A stretch of DNA of 64,000 nt from Lucinisca nassula (lineage: Eukaryota; Mollusca; Bivalvia; Lucinida; Lucinidae). This document shows, piece after piece, positions 32,053 to 41,274 of the stretch. The notes beneath the pieces are model-generated. The model saw only the letters and a program-made list of their open reading frames with translations. It was not told the DNA's origin and made no database searches. Positions within the stretch are counted from its first letter, which is position 1; every line of letters begins with the position of its first letter. The DNA is taken from positions 125,736,045 to 125,800,044 of the forward strand of contig OY757024.1 in NCBI GenBank assembly GCA_963580285.1, given 5' to 3'. Position numbers and translations under genes: made by a program.

Positions 32053-32436
32053 ATCCCATTTTTTTCTCTATATAAATGGGCGTTAGTAAGGATATCCATC
32101 ACAAGGAATCTTGGTTCTGATGTTGTTCATTTTATTACACGTTGTAACAGGGTTATTTCTTGTTAAGTCCTAATTGGAACAGTGTCATATTCCAGTAGGT
32201 ATGGGTAGATGGAGGTGGGGGGGGGGAGAGAATTTTTTTATTTCTTCTGTTTCTACACTTCCATTTATTTCCTCTTTCTCCCCTTTCCCTCACTTTTATC
32301 CTCTCTACTGTCTATTCGATATTTTTCCCCCTTTCTCTCGGAGACGACACAAAATGACCCACAAGGGTTGACGTGTCGTTTCAATAAACCTAAACAAAAA
32401 CAAAATCTACAGCATATGTTGTAAGGGAACAAAATA

Positions 32437-32718
32437 CATCGCGAAAACACACCTTTACAATTTTGACCCCCTTGAACCCCACGTTTATATAGTAAAACTG
32501 AGGTTCACAGGGGTATACCTTATTTTTTTTTATTTCTGCTCTTGAATATAGATTGTGGGTACTCGTTAGAACCGCCTCGATGAGGCGGTTCTAACGAGTA
32601 GCCGCAATCTATATTTTGAGCAGAAATAAGAAAATATCAATTTTTCATCTTAAAATTTTCGGGGTTTTGTTTTGGAGGTAAAGTTTATAATGCATTATAT
32701 AGCCGTGTTTTCGTAATG
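32437..32718 (-). mobile_element. HP-A MITE in the neuroligin intron, next to the splice acceptor
   Basis: CATCGCGAAAACACACC at left and GCCGTGTTTTCGTAATG at right, with a on both flanks. The core palindrome is intact except for one change ('gagtagccgcaatc'). It ends about 75 bp before the predicted acceptor of the neuroligin exon, leaving only a short native stretch for the branch point and pyrimidine tract. Confidence 0.85.
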
Positions 32719-32792
32719 AGAAGAAAAAAATGCAAAATTATCATTTTTACTCCGAGTTCGGAGCTTTGTCTCACTGATTGTATTATTTTCAG

Positions 32793-33781
32793 CAGATATT
32801 GACTATTTTACAGGGAAGCGTGGAATACGGATTCGAGACTTTTATCGAGGCAAGCAGCTTGCTTTGTGGCTCAAACTTATACCCAGAATCAGCCAGCCGG
32901 ACGCGGATGGATCTGAGTCCCACGAACTGGAGAACGCTGATAACATATCCACCTTCGACGATCCAACAAGACTGATCAGCAAATTTCGATCCATCTTTCC
33001 ATCACCCCCACCGTTGCCACCGTACACGCCACCCATCCCACAAAGCGACACCCACGTGACTGCACGTGAGGACATGGAGGAAACAACTGGAGAGAACTCT
33101 TATCATAATCATGAACAAGTATCAACATTATTTAAAGAGCCTCTTTCAGAAAAGAGGACAAACGTCACTGCTGCGGCGCCGATTTCTAAGGAAAATGTTG
33201 GTAAAAGTGAGACATCCTCAGTACCTTTAAGTGCAGTAGTTGCGGTTGGTGGGTCGCTACTGTTCCTCAATCTGCTTGTGTTTGCTGGAGTGTATTATCA
33301 AAGGAAAAGAATTTTAAAACTGCGTGAATGTGAGGGTGCTGCTAGCGAAAGAAACAATGTTATAATAGGTAATAATAAAGACATAAATATTGCTCAGCAC
33401 GGCGAAGGAGTTCCACCAGGCGAGCCCTCGCCCTCCTCTCATATAACAATGAACCACAAATCACAAGTGGAAAATAACCCTTTATATACAGCCATATCAA
33501 AACCTTTAACACCTACGCCAGGTGGTTACTCATACAGTGCATTATCACAAAAAACATCATCCCCTATGCATACTATGGCCTCCCGGCCGACAGACACTAC
33601 GGAAGATAATCGAAGTATCAGATCGGGTATTAGTTCTGGTGTCCGGCCCCCTGTGGCGCCGGACCTCTCTAGGTCCCAGGAGCCAGTTAGATCTTCACCA
33701 TCGTTAGATAGTAGAAATAAACAGCATGAACCAAGATCAAATCATCAAGTGACATCGAACAATGCCATCACCATTGTATAG
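32793..33781 (+). CDS. Neuroligin-like protein, last coding exon (partial gene)
   Basis: Neuroligins are postsynaptic adhesion proteins with a catalytically inactive cholinesterase-like ectodomain that binds neurexins. This exon encodes the end of that domain (RIRDFYRGKQLALWL, near 32825-32872), a proline-rich stalk (SPPPLPPYTPPIP, about 33000-33040), a transmembrane helix (AVVAVGGSLLFLNLLVF, about 33233-33283) followed by basic QRKR, and a cytoplasmic tail of about 155 residues. The tail ends in ITIV, a class I PDZ ligand (threonine at -2, valine at 0), then TAG at 33779-33781. Two AG acceptors are possible: after ttttcag at 32792, or after tttacag at 32813. Both keep the frame. The upstream one retains a tyrosine (DYFTGKRG) that aligns with a conserved family tyrosine, so I prefer it. 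A TCACTGAT branch-point-like string lies near 32771. No stops or frameshifts are seen. The family assignment is firm; orthology and which acceptor is used are inferred. Confidence 0.9.
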
Positions 33782-34380
33782 CAAAGAATAATTGTGTATA
33801 TTTCTTTTACGAAATCGAGTGAGGACAAGACATCCGTGTGAGAACCTGTATTAGGGCAACATGTCCGTGTGAAATAATGGCGTCCAACATGGTGTCAGAA
33901 GCGACAAATTTTGGGTAAAAATGATAATATCTTTCTTATTTCTGCTTTCAACATAGATTGTTGGTGCTCGTTAGAACCGCCTCCTTGAGGCGGTTCTAAC
34001 GAGTACCCACAATCAATGTTTGTGAGCAAAAAATAACGCAGATAGTGTATACCCCCGTAAACCGACATTTCTCTAAATTCTAAATAAAGTGGGGTTTAGG
34101 GTGTGTGTGGGAACGTGTGGCGGCGGTAAAACGTCTCCCTGCCCTACATCATAGTGTAGATTATATTTTCTTGTCCTTTGGGATCATTGATTCCATTGTG
34201 GAATTTTGAAAATATCTGAGGGTCACTGATGAGGCCTAGATGGCCGAAACTAGCTAGTCTGGCCCAGAAAACATGTACACTCCATATTTGTCAGTTCTGT
34301 GGTGTATTCCTTGCTTCCAAAGGATAACCCTTTTATAGAACATATTTAGAGGGGTCTTTGATTCACTAACTTGTTATCAT
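33782..34380 (+). other. Predicted neuroligin 3' UTR with nested repeats
   Basis: Downstream of the stop codon there is about 130 bp of native-looking sequence, then an HP-B MITE (about 33900-34380) in which a single reversed 262-bp repeat unit is nested (34112-34349). An AATAAA string at 34083-34088, inside the MITE, is the first poly(A) signal candidate after the stop codon. If it is used, the mature mRNA would end just after the HP-B core hairpin (about 33945-34020). The use of this site is an inference. Confidence 0.55.
33900..34380 (+). mobile_element. HP-B MITE interrupted by one 262-bp repeat unit
   Basis: The core has 'tgctcgttagaaccgcctcc' and the complementary arm 'gcggttctaacgagtaccca'. 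The HP-B right half reads 'aaataaagtggggtttag', is cut by the 262-bp unit (from gtgtgtgtgggaacgtgtgg to 'cttttatagaacata'), and resumes 'tttagaggggtctttgattc'. TTTAG on both sides is a 5-bp target duplication. The left end is degenerate. Confidence 0.8.
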
Positions 34381-34862
34381 GGTGTTCATTTCGTGTCTGA
34401 GAAATAGTTTTCTAATTTCCGCTTTAAAATATTTTTTTTTTGTGTACATAAGAACCGCCTCAGTGAGGCGGGTCTAACGAACACCATGTATTTCAGAAAT
34501 AAGACATATACATGTCTCAAAATAGTTTATCAGAATAATGTCTTTTCCATCACGTTAACAAAATAGAAGTGAAGACAATGATCAGGAATCGACACAATTA
34601 ACCAACAACTCCCATAAGAGACACCAAGGGAAAGAACCACAAACATGCAACAATCAGACCGTGTAATGAACACCCTCTAAACTCCACTTTATATAGAGAC
34701 ATTATTATTATTTTTCTTATTTCTGCTCCAAGACATATGTTTTTGGTACTCGACCACACGTTATGTTTGGAATATTAATAAGAAAAAATATCATCAGAAA
34801 AAAATATCATTTTGGAGATATGAAAGAATGCACTTTGTCATACGGGTGTTTTATCGTAATGC
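34381..34862. mobile_element. Degenerate HP-B copies and an RTX 3' fragment
   Basis: 34381-34530: a worn HP-B with 'agaaccgcctcagtgaggcg' and 'ggtctaacgaacacc'. 34563-34666: reversed RTX 3' end ('gaagacaatgatcaggaatc'). 34668-34862: reversed HP-B with 'ctccactttatatagaga' and 'atcattttggagatatgaa', in which the hairpin core is mostly lost ('ttggtactcgaccacacgtt'). Confidence 0.65.
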
Positions 34863-34939
34863 TACGGCTATGAAAGATAACACTTTCTCACACAGGTGTT
34901 TTATCATGATGATGTATAATTTTTTTTTTGTGAAACTGT

Positions 34940-35221
34940 CCCATCAGTTTTAATTTCTGTTCTAGACGAAATATTGACTGGGGCTTAAACAGTGCACATT
35001 AAATGCGTTTATTTCGTCTTCATTTGCAAATCTTTTATCAAGAATCAATAGTTCGCGATCCAAATGAAAGCTTCGGGTTTAAAAGATTTAATTTGACTTT
35101 ATTGCTTTCAGCGCTCGATTTATTTCTTAATTTCAACAGAGTTGTTGAAGGTCTTAGGAAGGCACGATGTTGTCTCTAGAGAGACTATTGTTTTACAAAC
35201 TAGAAATAAACATTCACTCGG
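34940..35221. other. No recognisable feature
   Basis: No gene or recognised repeat seen. Confidence 0.4.
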
Positions 35222-35742
35222 CATTACGAAAACAGGCCTATTCAAAACATCAAAAATGAAATTGTTTAGATGAAACAATCTGTTTTGAACAGAAATAAGA
35301 AAAATAACGTATACTCCTGTAAACCCTAGTTTTACTATATGTATATACAGTACACCCGCCGCAAATCGTTTTGAACCCGCGCAACCTTGCTGTTTAGTTG
35401 TTTTGGTCCGCCGCGTTTCCGCGCATGACCCACGCTGAGTATCGCAATGACGCGGCGTACACACTGCGGATCCACTGCGTTTCACTTATTATATACCTAT
35501 AAGAAAGTATAACACAGATAACGCGGACAATCAATTTTATACCTGTATAACGCTAAGGAAACACCGCGATTATCCCGAGATCTCCCCGATCGGGGCGTAT
35601 CCGCGATGGTCTTCATAGATTTAATCCTTTTTGTCATGGCCCGCTTAAAGTGGAGTGTCGCGGGTTCAAAAAGATTTGCGGCTGGTGTACTGTAAAGGTA
35701 GGGTTTAAGGGGTCAAAATTATATTGTCGTGTTTTCGTAATG
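35222..35742 (+). mobile_element. HP-A MITE without core, hosting a TA-flanked MITE
   Basis: CATTACGAAAACAGGCC at left and GTCGTGTTTTCGTAATG at right. The core is deleted (the sequence passes from 'gatgaaacaatctg' to 'aacagaaataagaaaaataa'). A second MITE (35348-35692) is inserted in the 'actatata' stretch. Confidence 0.8.
35348..35692. mobile_element. Tc1/mariner-type MITE, 35-bp inverted ends, TA duplication
   Basis: The ends CAGTACACCCGCCGCAAATC and (reversed) CAGTACACCAGCCGCAAATC continue as inverted repeats to 'gaacccgcg'. TA flanks both sides (35346-35347 and 35693-35694). The interior has no transposase frame. The TA target and CAG start fit the Tc1/mariner superfamily. Confidence 0.88.
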
Positions 35743-35837
35743 CCAAAGCACTGATAGTACTGATGGGTCGATTGTGTCTGAGTGTTGGCTTAAAACTAGT
35801 CCTGAACGGCGATTTAGTCTTATTCCATTTAATCCTT

Positions 35838-36125
35838 CGGGACCCGGCCCATCGAGGCTTGGAGAAATAGATTGGGAGGCATGGTGCTTCCACGCAGAGC
35901 TGAAACCATCCGCATATGTGTTCTGGTAAAAAAACTTAGAGGATCTAAGCCTGCACAGGCAAAGTGGCGCGAGTCGGACTGTCATTGCATGTAAAATTTG
36001 TTTCTTTGGCCGGTGGTGCTTGATATGTCATTTCATCTCAATGTCGGGTATGTCCCACAAAATGGGAAGCAATGTCTCCAAAAATACCTAAATAGGGTTG
36101 ACGGAGACGTTAAACACAAACAAAC
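35838..36125 (+). mobile_element. SINE-1 copy
   Basis: The head 'cccggcccatcgaggcttgg' and tail 'gacggagacgttaaacac' followed by aaacaaacaaac identify it. It is about 10% shorter than the best copies because of small deletions. Confidence 0.85.
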
Positions 36126-36225
36126 AAACTACTCATAAATCAACGCGCATTTATACATAACAGAACGAAATGTATGTCTTACCATTTCAGAATAATTCTC
36201 GCCGTGTTTACCATGAAGCTCACGT

Positions 36226-36478
36226 ACATCACGTGAACAAGTCGTTGAAATGAACACCCCTTTAAACCCCACACTATATAGAGTAGAGAAAACTCGGTTT
36301 TTGCAGGGGTTTACATTATTTTTCTTATTTCTTTTCCAATACATAGGTTGTGGGTACTCCACCTACAGTCTATGCTTTGTGTGGAAATAAGAAAAATATC
36401 AGACATTTTTATCGCAAAAATGCTTGTTCTGGCTAAATGACAGACACCATTATAGCACACGGGTTTGTTACCGTAATG
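36226..36478 (-). mobile_element. HP-B MITE, core partly deleted
   Basis: 'cacgtgaacaagtcg' at left and 'cacacgggtttgttaccgta' at right. The centre keeps 'ggttgtgggtactcc' and 'acctacagtcta' only; the GC-rich part of the hairpin is gone. Confidence 0.75.
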
Positions 36479-36529
36479 TGTGGTGGGCTCTGCTTCACAT
36501 TGCATGTATCAAAAATAATAAGACAGTAT

Positions 36530-36745
36530 AATGTACGCCCTAATAAACACCAATTTTATGTACTGAAAACTAGGATTATATATTATTTACCTCTTTTTTC
36601 TTTTTTTTTTTTTTCTTTTTTTGCTCAAAAATACAGATTTTTTTTAGTATTCGTTAGAAACACCTCATTGAGGCGGGCTTTTCACACGGGTACCGACAAT
36701 CTATGTGATGGAGCACATATAATAAAAAAATAATAATTGCACAAA
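36530..36745 (-). mobile_element. HP-B MITE fragment with T-rich expansion
   Basis: The hairpin-proximal blocks ('tagaaacacctcattgaggc', 'caatctatgtgatggagcac') are recognisable. The 'tttttcttatttctgctc' block has grown into a T run of about 30 bases at 36593-36620. Confidence 0.6.
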
Positions 36746-36857
36746 ATAAAAAGGTGTTGAAATCCTTTTTTTCAATATTTAGAGTGGTGTTGAAAGCCTC
36801 AAATTTTACTAAACTATATGAAATGGTACACGAGAGTAATTATTTTACGGAACTGTT

Positions 36858-37113
36858 CATTTTATTTGATTTGTGGTTTAACGTTATAGGTCATTTTGGA
36901 AACATTGCGACTTTTACCCGACAATGACATCTCAAGCCGTGTCGCCCAATTAAACCAATAAGGTTTATAGGAATGGACGATTCGACTCATACCGCCTTGC
37001 CTGGGCTGGCTTAGATCCTCTCAGCGGTTTACCAGAACTCGTGTGAGGTAGTTTCAGCTCTGCGTGGAAACATCATGCAGCCCATATATATCTTCAAGCA
37101 TCGATGGGCGGGG
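36858..37113 (-). mobile_element. SINE-1 copy, internally deleted
   Basis: It runs from 'tttgatttgtggtttaacgt' to 'gatgggcggggccg' in reverse orientation. Part of the body, between 'gttataggtcattttgg' and 'cgacttttacccgaca', is shortened. Confidence 0.8.
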
Positions 37114-37191
37114 CCGCCTAAACTGTTTACGTGATGAGAATCTATAACAGTGAGAAAATATTCCTCAGGAGAAGCCACATAATAAAGAATA

Positions 37192-37262
37192 TAATGAAAC
37201 TTCGATGGCTCGAACACCGATGGCTCGTTTACCATAGACAGTCATAACTCATTCTTGAGTCC
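37192..37262. repeat. HP-D terminal fragment
   Basis: 'gaaacttcgatggctcgaac' followed by 'accgatggctcgtttaccat' matches one end of the HP-D MITE at 26139. The rest of the element is absent. Confidence 0.65.
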
Positions 37263-37287
37263 AAAGAGAATGCTTCACATGGCTCCC

Positions 37288-37766
37288 AATACGAAAACCT
37301 GCCTATACAAATACAGCGAAATTCCACTATTAAGACCACATAAAATTAAGACTAATTCTGCTATAAAAAGCTTATTTAGAAGGTTTCAGTAATGCTTTCT
37401 TTGCGTTTTCTTCAACCAATGTTATCTTCTCAGACACCACCTTTGGGACTGTTCAAAAGTGGTCTTTAAGACCACTTTTGAACAGTTCCAAATGTGGTCT
37501 TAATAGAGGAATTTTACTGTACATGGTAAATGTTACCATCGAAAAAATCGAAAGCCAGTTTTAAGATGAAAAATTATGATATTTTTCTTATTTCTGCTCA
37601 AAATATTGATTGTGGACACTCGTTAGAATTGCCTCGACGAGGCGGTCCACAATCTATATTTTAGAGCAAAAATAAGAAAAATAAGGTTTACCCCTGTAAA
37701 CCCCAGTTATACTATATAAAAGTGGGGTTCAAGAGGGTCACAATTATATAGGCGTGTTTTCGTGAA
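37288..37766 (+). mobile_element. HP-A MITE hosting another TA-flanked MITE
   Basis: The left end is 'aatacgaaaacctgcctata' and the right end 'ggcgtgttttcgtga'. After the nested insertion (37314-37519) HP-A continues with 'catggtaaatgttaccatcg'. Its own core is damaged: 'actcgttagaattgcctcga' is followed by 'cgaggcggtccacaatcta', which lacks most of one arm. Confidence 0.8.
37314..37519. mobile_element. TA-flanked MITE with internal perfect palindrome
   Basis: The ends CAGCGAAATTCCACTATTAA and (reversed) CAGTAAAATTCCTCTATTAA are inverted and continue through 'gaccaca'. TA flanks both sides (37312-37313, 37520-37521). The interior contains 'actgttcaaaagtggtct' followed by 'taagaccacttttgaacagt'. 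This is the second independent TA-targeted MITE in an HP element. Confidence 0.88.
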
Positions 37767-37794
37767 GAGATACCTATATAGACAAATATAGAAT

Positions 37795-37900
37795 CTTACA
37801 CGAGTGGTCATTTAATATGAAATTTATAGAACGAGCCTTCGGCGAGTTTCATAAATTTCATATGAAATGACCACGAGTGTAAGATTTTGTTTATCATATG
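37795..37900. repeat. Foldback palindrome
   Basis: 'gaatcttacacgagtggtca' pairs with 'tgaccacgagtgtaagatt', and 'tatgaaatttatagaacgag' pairs with 'gagtttcataaatttcata', around 'ccttcgg'. The total is about 100 bp. Confidence 0.85.
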
Positions 37901-38159
37901 ACCACTTTAAATTGGATTTTATCGCCTTTAAATTTGACATTTCCCCCCCAAAAAAGCATAGTTGACATGGACGTCGTCACGACGTTACTTAATCCCGCCA
38001 AGGTGTTATTACGAGTGTGGTCAAACAATTTTTATTACACGACGTTATCCACGGCTTTTCAACGACGTCATATGATAAATTTTATTATTGTATTTCCGGA
38101 AAAGGTTGTGTTGTATTGTTATGTGTTCTCGTGCGAATCGCTAAAACGTTACAGTAACT

Positions 38160-38500
38160 GACCCGTATGGTAAATTGAGGTCTTAACATATCGCCAGAAC
38201 AAGTGTTTTTACGACGAAAATATGTGATACTTTTCTGATTTCCACCCAAAACGTAAATTGTGAGTACCCATTAGAACCGCCGCATCGAGGCGGTTCTAAC
38301 AAATACCCACAACCTATATCTAGGAGCAGAAATAAGAAAAATAATGTATATCCCTGTAAACCTTCATTAGGGCAGTTCTTACGAGTACCTCTAACCTATG
38401 TCTTAGAGCAGAAATAAGAAAAATATTGTATACTCCCGTAAACCCCAGTTTTCTCTATATAAATTGAGGTTTAGCGGGGCGTTCATGACACTGAGATGTT
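38160..38500 (+). mobile_element. HP-B MITE with duplicated right arm
   Basis: After a standard core ('cattagaaccgccgcatcga', 'ggcggttctaacaaatac') the right-hand block from 'ggcagttcttacgagtacc' through 'gagcagaaataagaaaaata' occurs a second time, at 38371-38435, before the terminal block 'ccagttttctctatataaa'. This is a tandem partial duplication of the right arm within the element. Confidence 0.75.
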
Positions 38501-38554
38501 AATATGATGCATGTTATCAAGTCCGTGTAATAAATACCGCTATATACACCTTCT

Positions 38555-38756
38555 TAAATAGAGCAAACACGGTTTACAGGGATAAACATTATTTTATTAT
38601 GTCTTCTCCAAGACATAAATTGTGCGGTATTAACGAGCACCCACAACCTCTGTTTGGAGCATATATAAGAAAAATGTCAAAACCTTTCACCAGAAAATCT
38701 CTTTTTGTTTGAAGATATGAATGCAGTATGTCACACGGATGTGTCACCTTAATGTG
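38555..38756 (-). mobile_element. HP-B MITE, degenerate
   Basis: 'cacccacaacctctg', 'gaaaaatgtcaaaacctttc' and 'cacacggatgtgtcacctta' keep the order of a reversed HP-B copy. The hairpin is reduced to 'gtgcggtattaacgagcac'. Confidence 0.6.
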
Positions 38757-38887
38757 AGTGGGGCAAACACCACCTATCTTGAACTGTCACGACCCCAATG
38801 GTGTACACACAACATGCCTTCATAATATATTATTCTTATCTGGCGTTACACTTAACCCTAAGTGACACGAACTGCCCCTATCTCGAT

Positions 38888-39633
38888 GAGGCCTAAATGA
38901 AATAGCTGTGTTTCCGTTAACATGCTGACAAACTGTATGGGTCAGTAGGTCGCTAAAACTTTTTATTTTTGTCAATTTTTTATTTGATGGAAAAAGCAAA
39001 AAAAAAAGTTAAAAAGGCTAAATTCTATCAATATTACATTAAAACTTTCAAATAATGAGGTTAAAGGCATCCAGGAAGCAAAATAACAGGGTTTCAATTT
39101 TTAATTTTGCATGTTTGACAGTTTTATGAATTTCCATCAAAAGTGCTAGAAAATATTAAGGTCGGTTGGTAAGAATATAAGAATCTGATATGGGGTTCTG
39201 TTGTAGATGAGCGTTTCCAACCCGAGGGATGACCGTGCTGAGCGGAACCAAGGCTACGCCGAGGTTCCGCTCAGCACTGTCTTCCCGAGGGTTGGAAACG
39301 CCCATCTGCAACAGAACCCCATATTGGATTCTTTTTCTTGCACAACACCTCCGGTTAGTTTTGACAGCTCGCACTTGTATATTGTTTACAAAATAAAAGT
39401 AGTGCGGAAGTAGTTCCGGCAGTTGAATAGAATTGAAGCGCATTTATGTTAGTTAGCTGGGTCGGAACACCAGGGTTAGAACATAAATTTATATCCCAGG
39501 GTAAAATCACGGATTTCCTTGTCTGGTGTGCAAGAAAATATTTTTTTGTCTGCATGGCAATAAAAATTTAAGAATTGGCCAAAAAATCAGGGTCGGTCGG
39601 AGTAAACGGAAACACAGCTATTTTTAGGCCTAA
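38888..39633. mobile_element. AGGCCTAAA-ended MITE with nested foldback
   Basis: The inverted ends ('aggcctaaatgaaatagctg' and 'cacagctatttttaggcc') match the element at 3803-4174, as do the interior 'ggtcggtt' strings. About 380 bp (39185-39570) is extra. It begins with a large palindrome (39187-39328, arms 'atatggggttctgttgtaga' and 'gcaacagaaccccatat') and continues with the repeat shared with 14513. Confidence 0.8.
39187..39328. repeat. Large foldback palindrome
   Basis: Arms of about 60 bp include 'gatgagcgtttccaacccga' with 'gggttggaaacgcccatc', and 'gtgctgagcggaacc' with 'ggttccgctcagcac'. The loop is 'aaggctacgccga'. Divergence between arms is low, so it is young or kept similar by conversion. 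Confidence 0.9.
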
Positions 39634-39689
39634 AATTTAAAAGTCAGTGGCCGAGGTTATAAAACTTGTTTCAGACTCAACTCACTTGA

Positions 39690-39885
39690 GCATGAAATTT
39701 ATCCTGCTCATAAATTTTAAAATGCCAACAAATGTTGGCATTTTAAAATTTATGAGCAGGATAAATGACATTCTGTGCTGATCTGAGCAAGAAAAATATC
39801 TGATTCGTTTGTACTTTAACAGTCATGAGCTTAACAAATTTCATGCCCAGCTGAGTTGAGCATGAAAAATGTTTCATAACCTCAG
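39690..39885. repeat. Palindrome with 33-nt perfect arms
   Basis: Centre at about 39735: 'ataaattttaaaatgccaac' and its exact complement around a 3-nt loop, with arms extending to 'tttatcctgctc' / 'gagcaggataaa'. Outer inverted pieces ('gaggttataaaac', 'catgaaaaatgtttcataacc') suggest the limits of a MITE. Confidence 0.85.
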
Positions 39886-41080
39886 CGCCAGGGATCCTAA
39901 AGTGTTCCAGCCATTGGAATTCGGCTGTATAGCACGTTCTTCCTCTGCTCCGTCGGAATTATGTATTCAACTTGTTATCTACAACTCAACCTTACTTTTT
40001 TACTCTTTCATCTTTCGTGAGGATTTGTCTAGAATAGAAAACTGATATTTTCTATGGTTACATCAATTTTCGTGATTGATTGTTCGGCTATTCGGTATAA
40101 GTGTAATTTGTGCGATGTGTGAATAAGTTATTGGATAGATTAGATTTTCATGTAAATATTCTGTGGATTATAGATTGCGGTTTTCTCAGCAAACAGACAT
40201 TTTTGAGCCGACGATGAATAAGATGGACCTTAAGAATTATTTGATTCGTAAGAGCATGATTTCTCTTTCAGTTGCAATTGCACATATCAAACAAATCTCT
40301 TCCAGGGCAATTCCATAGTTTGCCAAAATAATCGATGCACTCGACGATTTTATACGCGTTTAAGACAAATTAGTGCATATCACAAATGAAACCCGTTTTT
40401 TTCATCGACTAGAAACGCATCACGTGCAATTCAGTTAAGTAGCTAATTTGCGGGCATAGCGGGCATGATAACATTGAATCGGACGGTTCAAAGTCCAATC
40501 TTAAAGTGCCCGCTACGGAGCTGTCGGGGCAGTTGCAACCTAACCTATACCTTTTGCCCAGTTCAAAATGTAAATATTATATGTAGTGGTCATTTTTCTA
40601 TTTTATCTATACCTTTTGCCCAGCTAAAATTGTATAGATTTATATAGAAAAAGGACCATGTGTGGTCAGTTTTCTCTTTAATACATACTTTTTGTAAACA
40701 AGACTCTAGTTCTATTATATCCAAGACCATGCAATTAGTAAATGTTCTTAGCAATTTCATTCAGAGACTTTTGATTGACTACCGGTCATTCGCATAAACC
40801 ATACCGATCACAAAATTTGGGCGGAGTAATACAGTCATTTAACACTAGGAACAGTAAATATGGCCATTTGTATAATAAGTGGTTTTCCGAAGACATCAGA
40901 GTGCCCTGTTTTATCAAAATCTTGGAGGATCAAGCTTGTAGAGGCATTTCGAACTTGTGCTCAAACAAAAATACTCAGAAAAATGGACAGGCACGTGCTT
41001 ATACGAGTAATTATATGCAACAGACTGTACTTTATAACCTAAACAGTTTTCAGTCTGCAATCCAATGCATATGCATGCAA
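39886..41080. other. No recognisable gene or repeat
   Basis: This is the longest stretch without an assigned repeat in the middle of the window. A short direct duplication ('ataccttttgcccag' at about 40548 and 40609) is present. Openings of 60-121 codons on both strands lack recognisable similarity. Confidence 0.45.
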
Positions 41081-41082
41081 GC

Positions 41083-41222
41083 CTTTTGGTTTCATTGGCC
41101 GACAGGGCTTGAGATGTCATTTCATCCCAATGCCGGGTAAAAGTCCCACTAACTCGGAAGCAACGTCCCCGCAATGACCTTAATAATGTTGACGGGGCGT
41201 TAAACCTCAATTCACACAAACA
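41083..41222 (+). mobile_element. SINE-1, 3' half only
   Basis: It starts within the body at 'ttggtttcattggccgac' and ends 'gacggggcgttaaacctc' with a short cacaaacaaa tail. The head is missing, consistent with 5' truncation. Confidence 0.85.
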
Positions 41223-41274
41223 AATAACACACCCACCGCTGCGTTTAAATGGCGCATGTCTTATCTCTATAACC

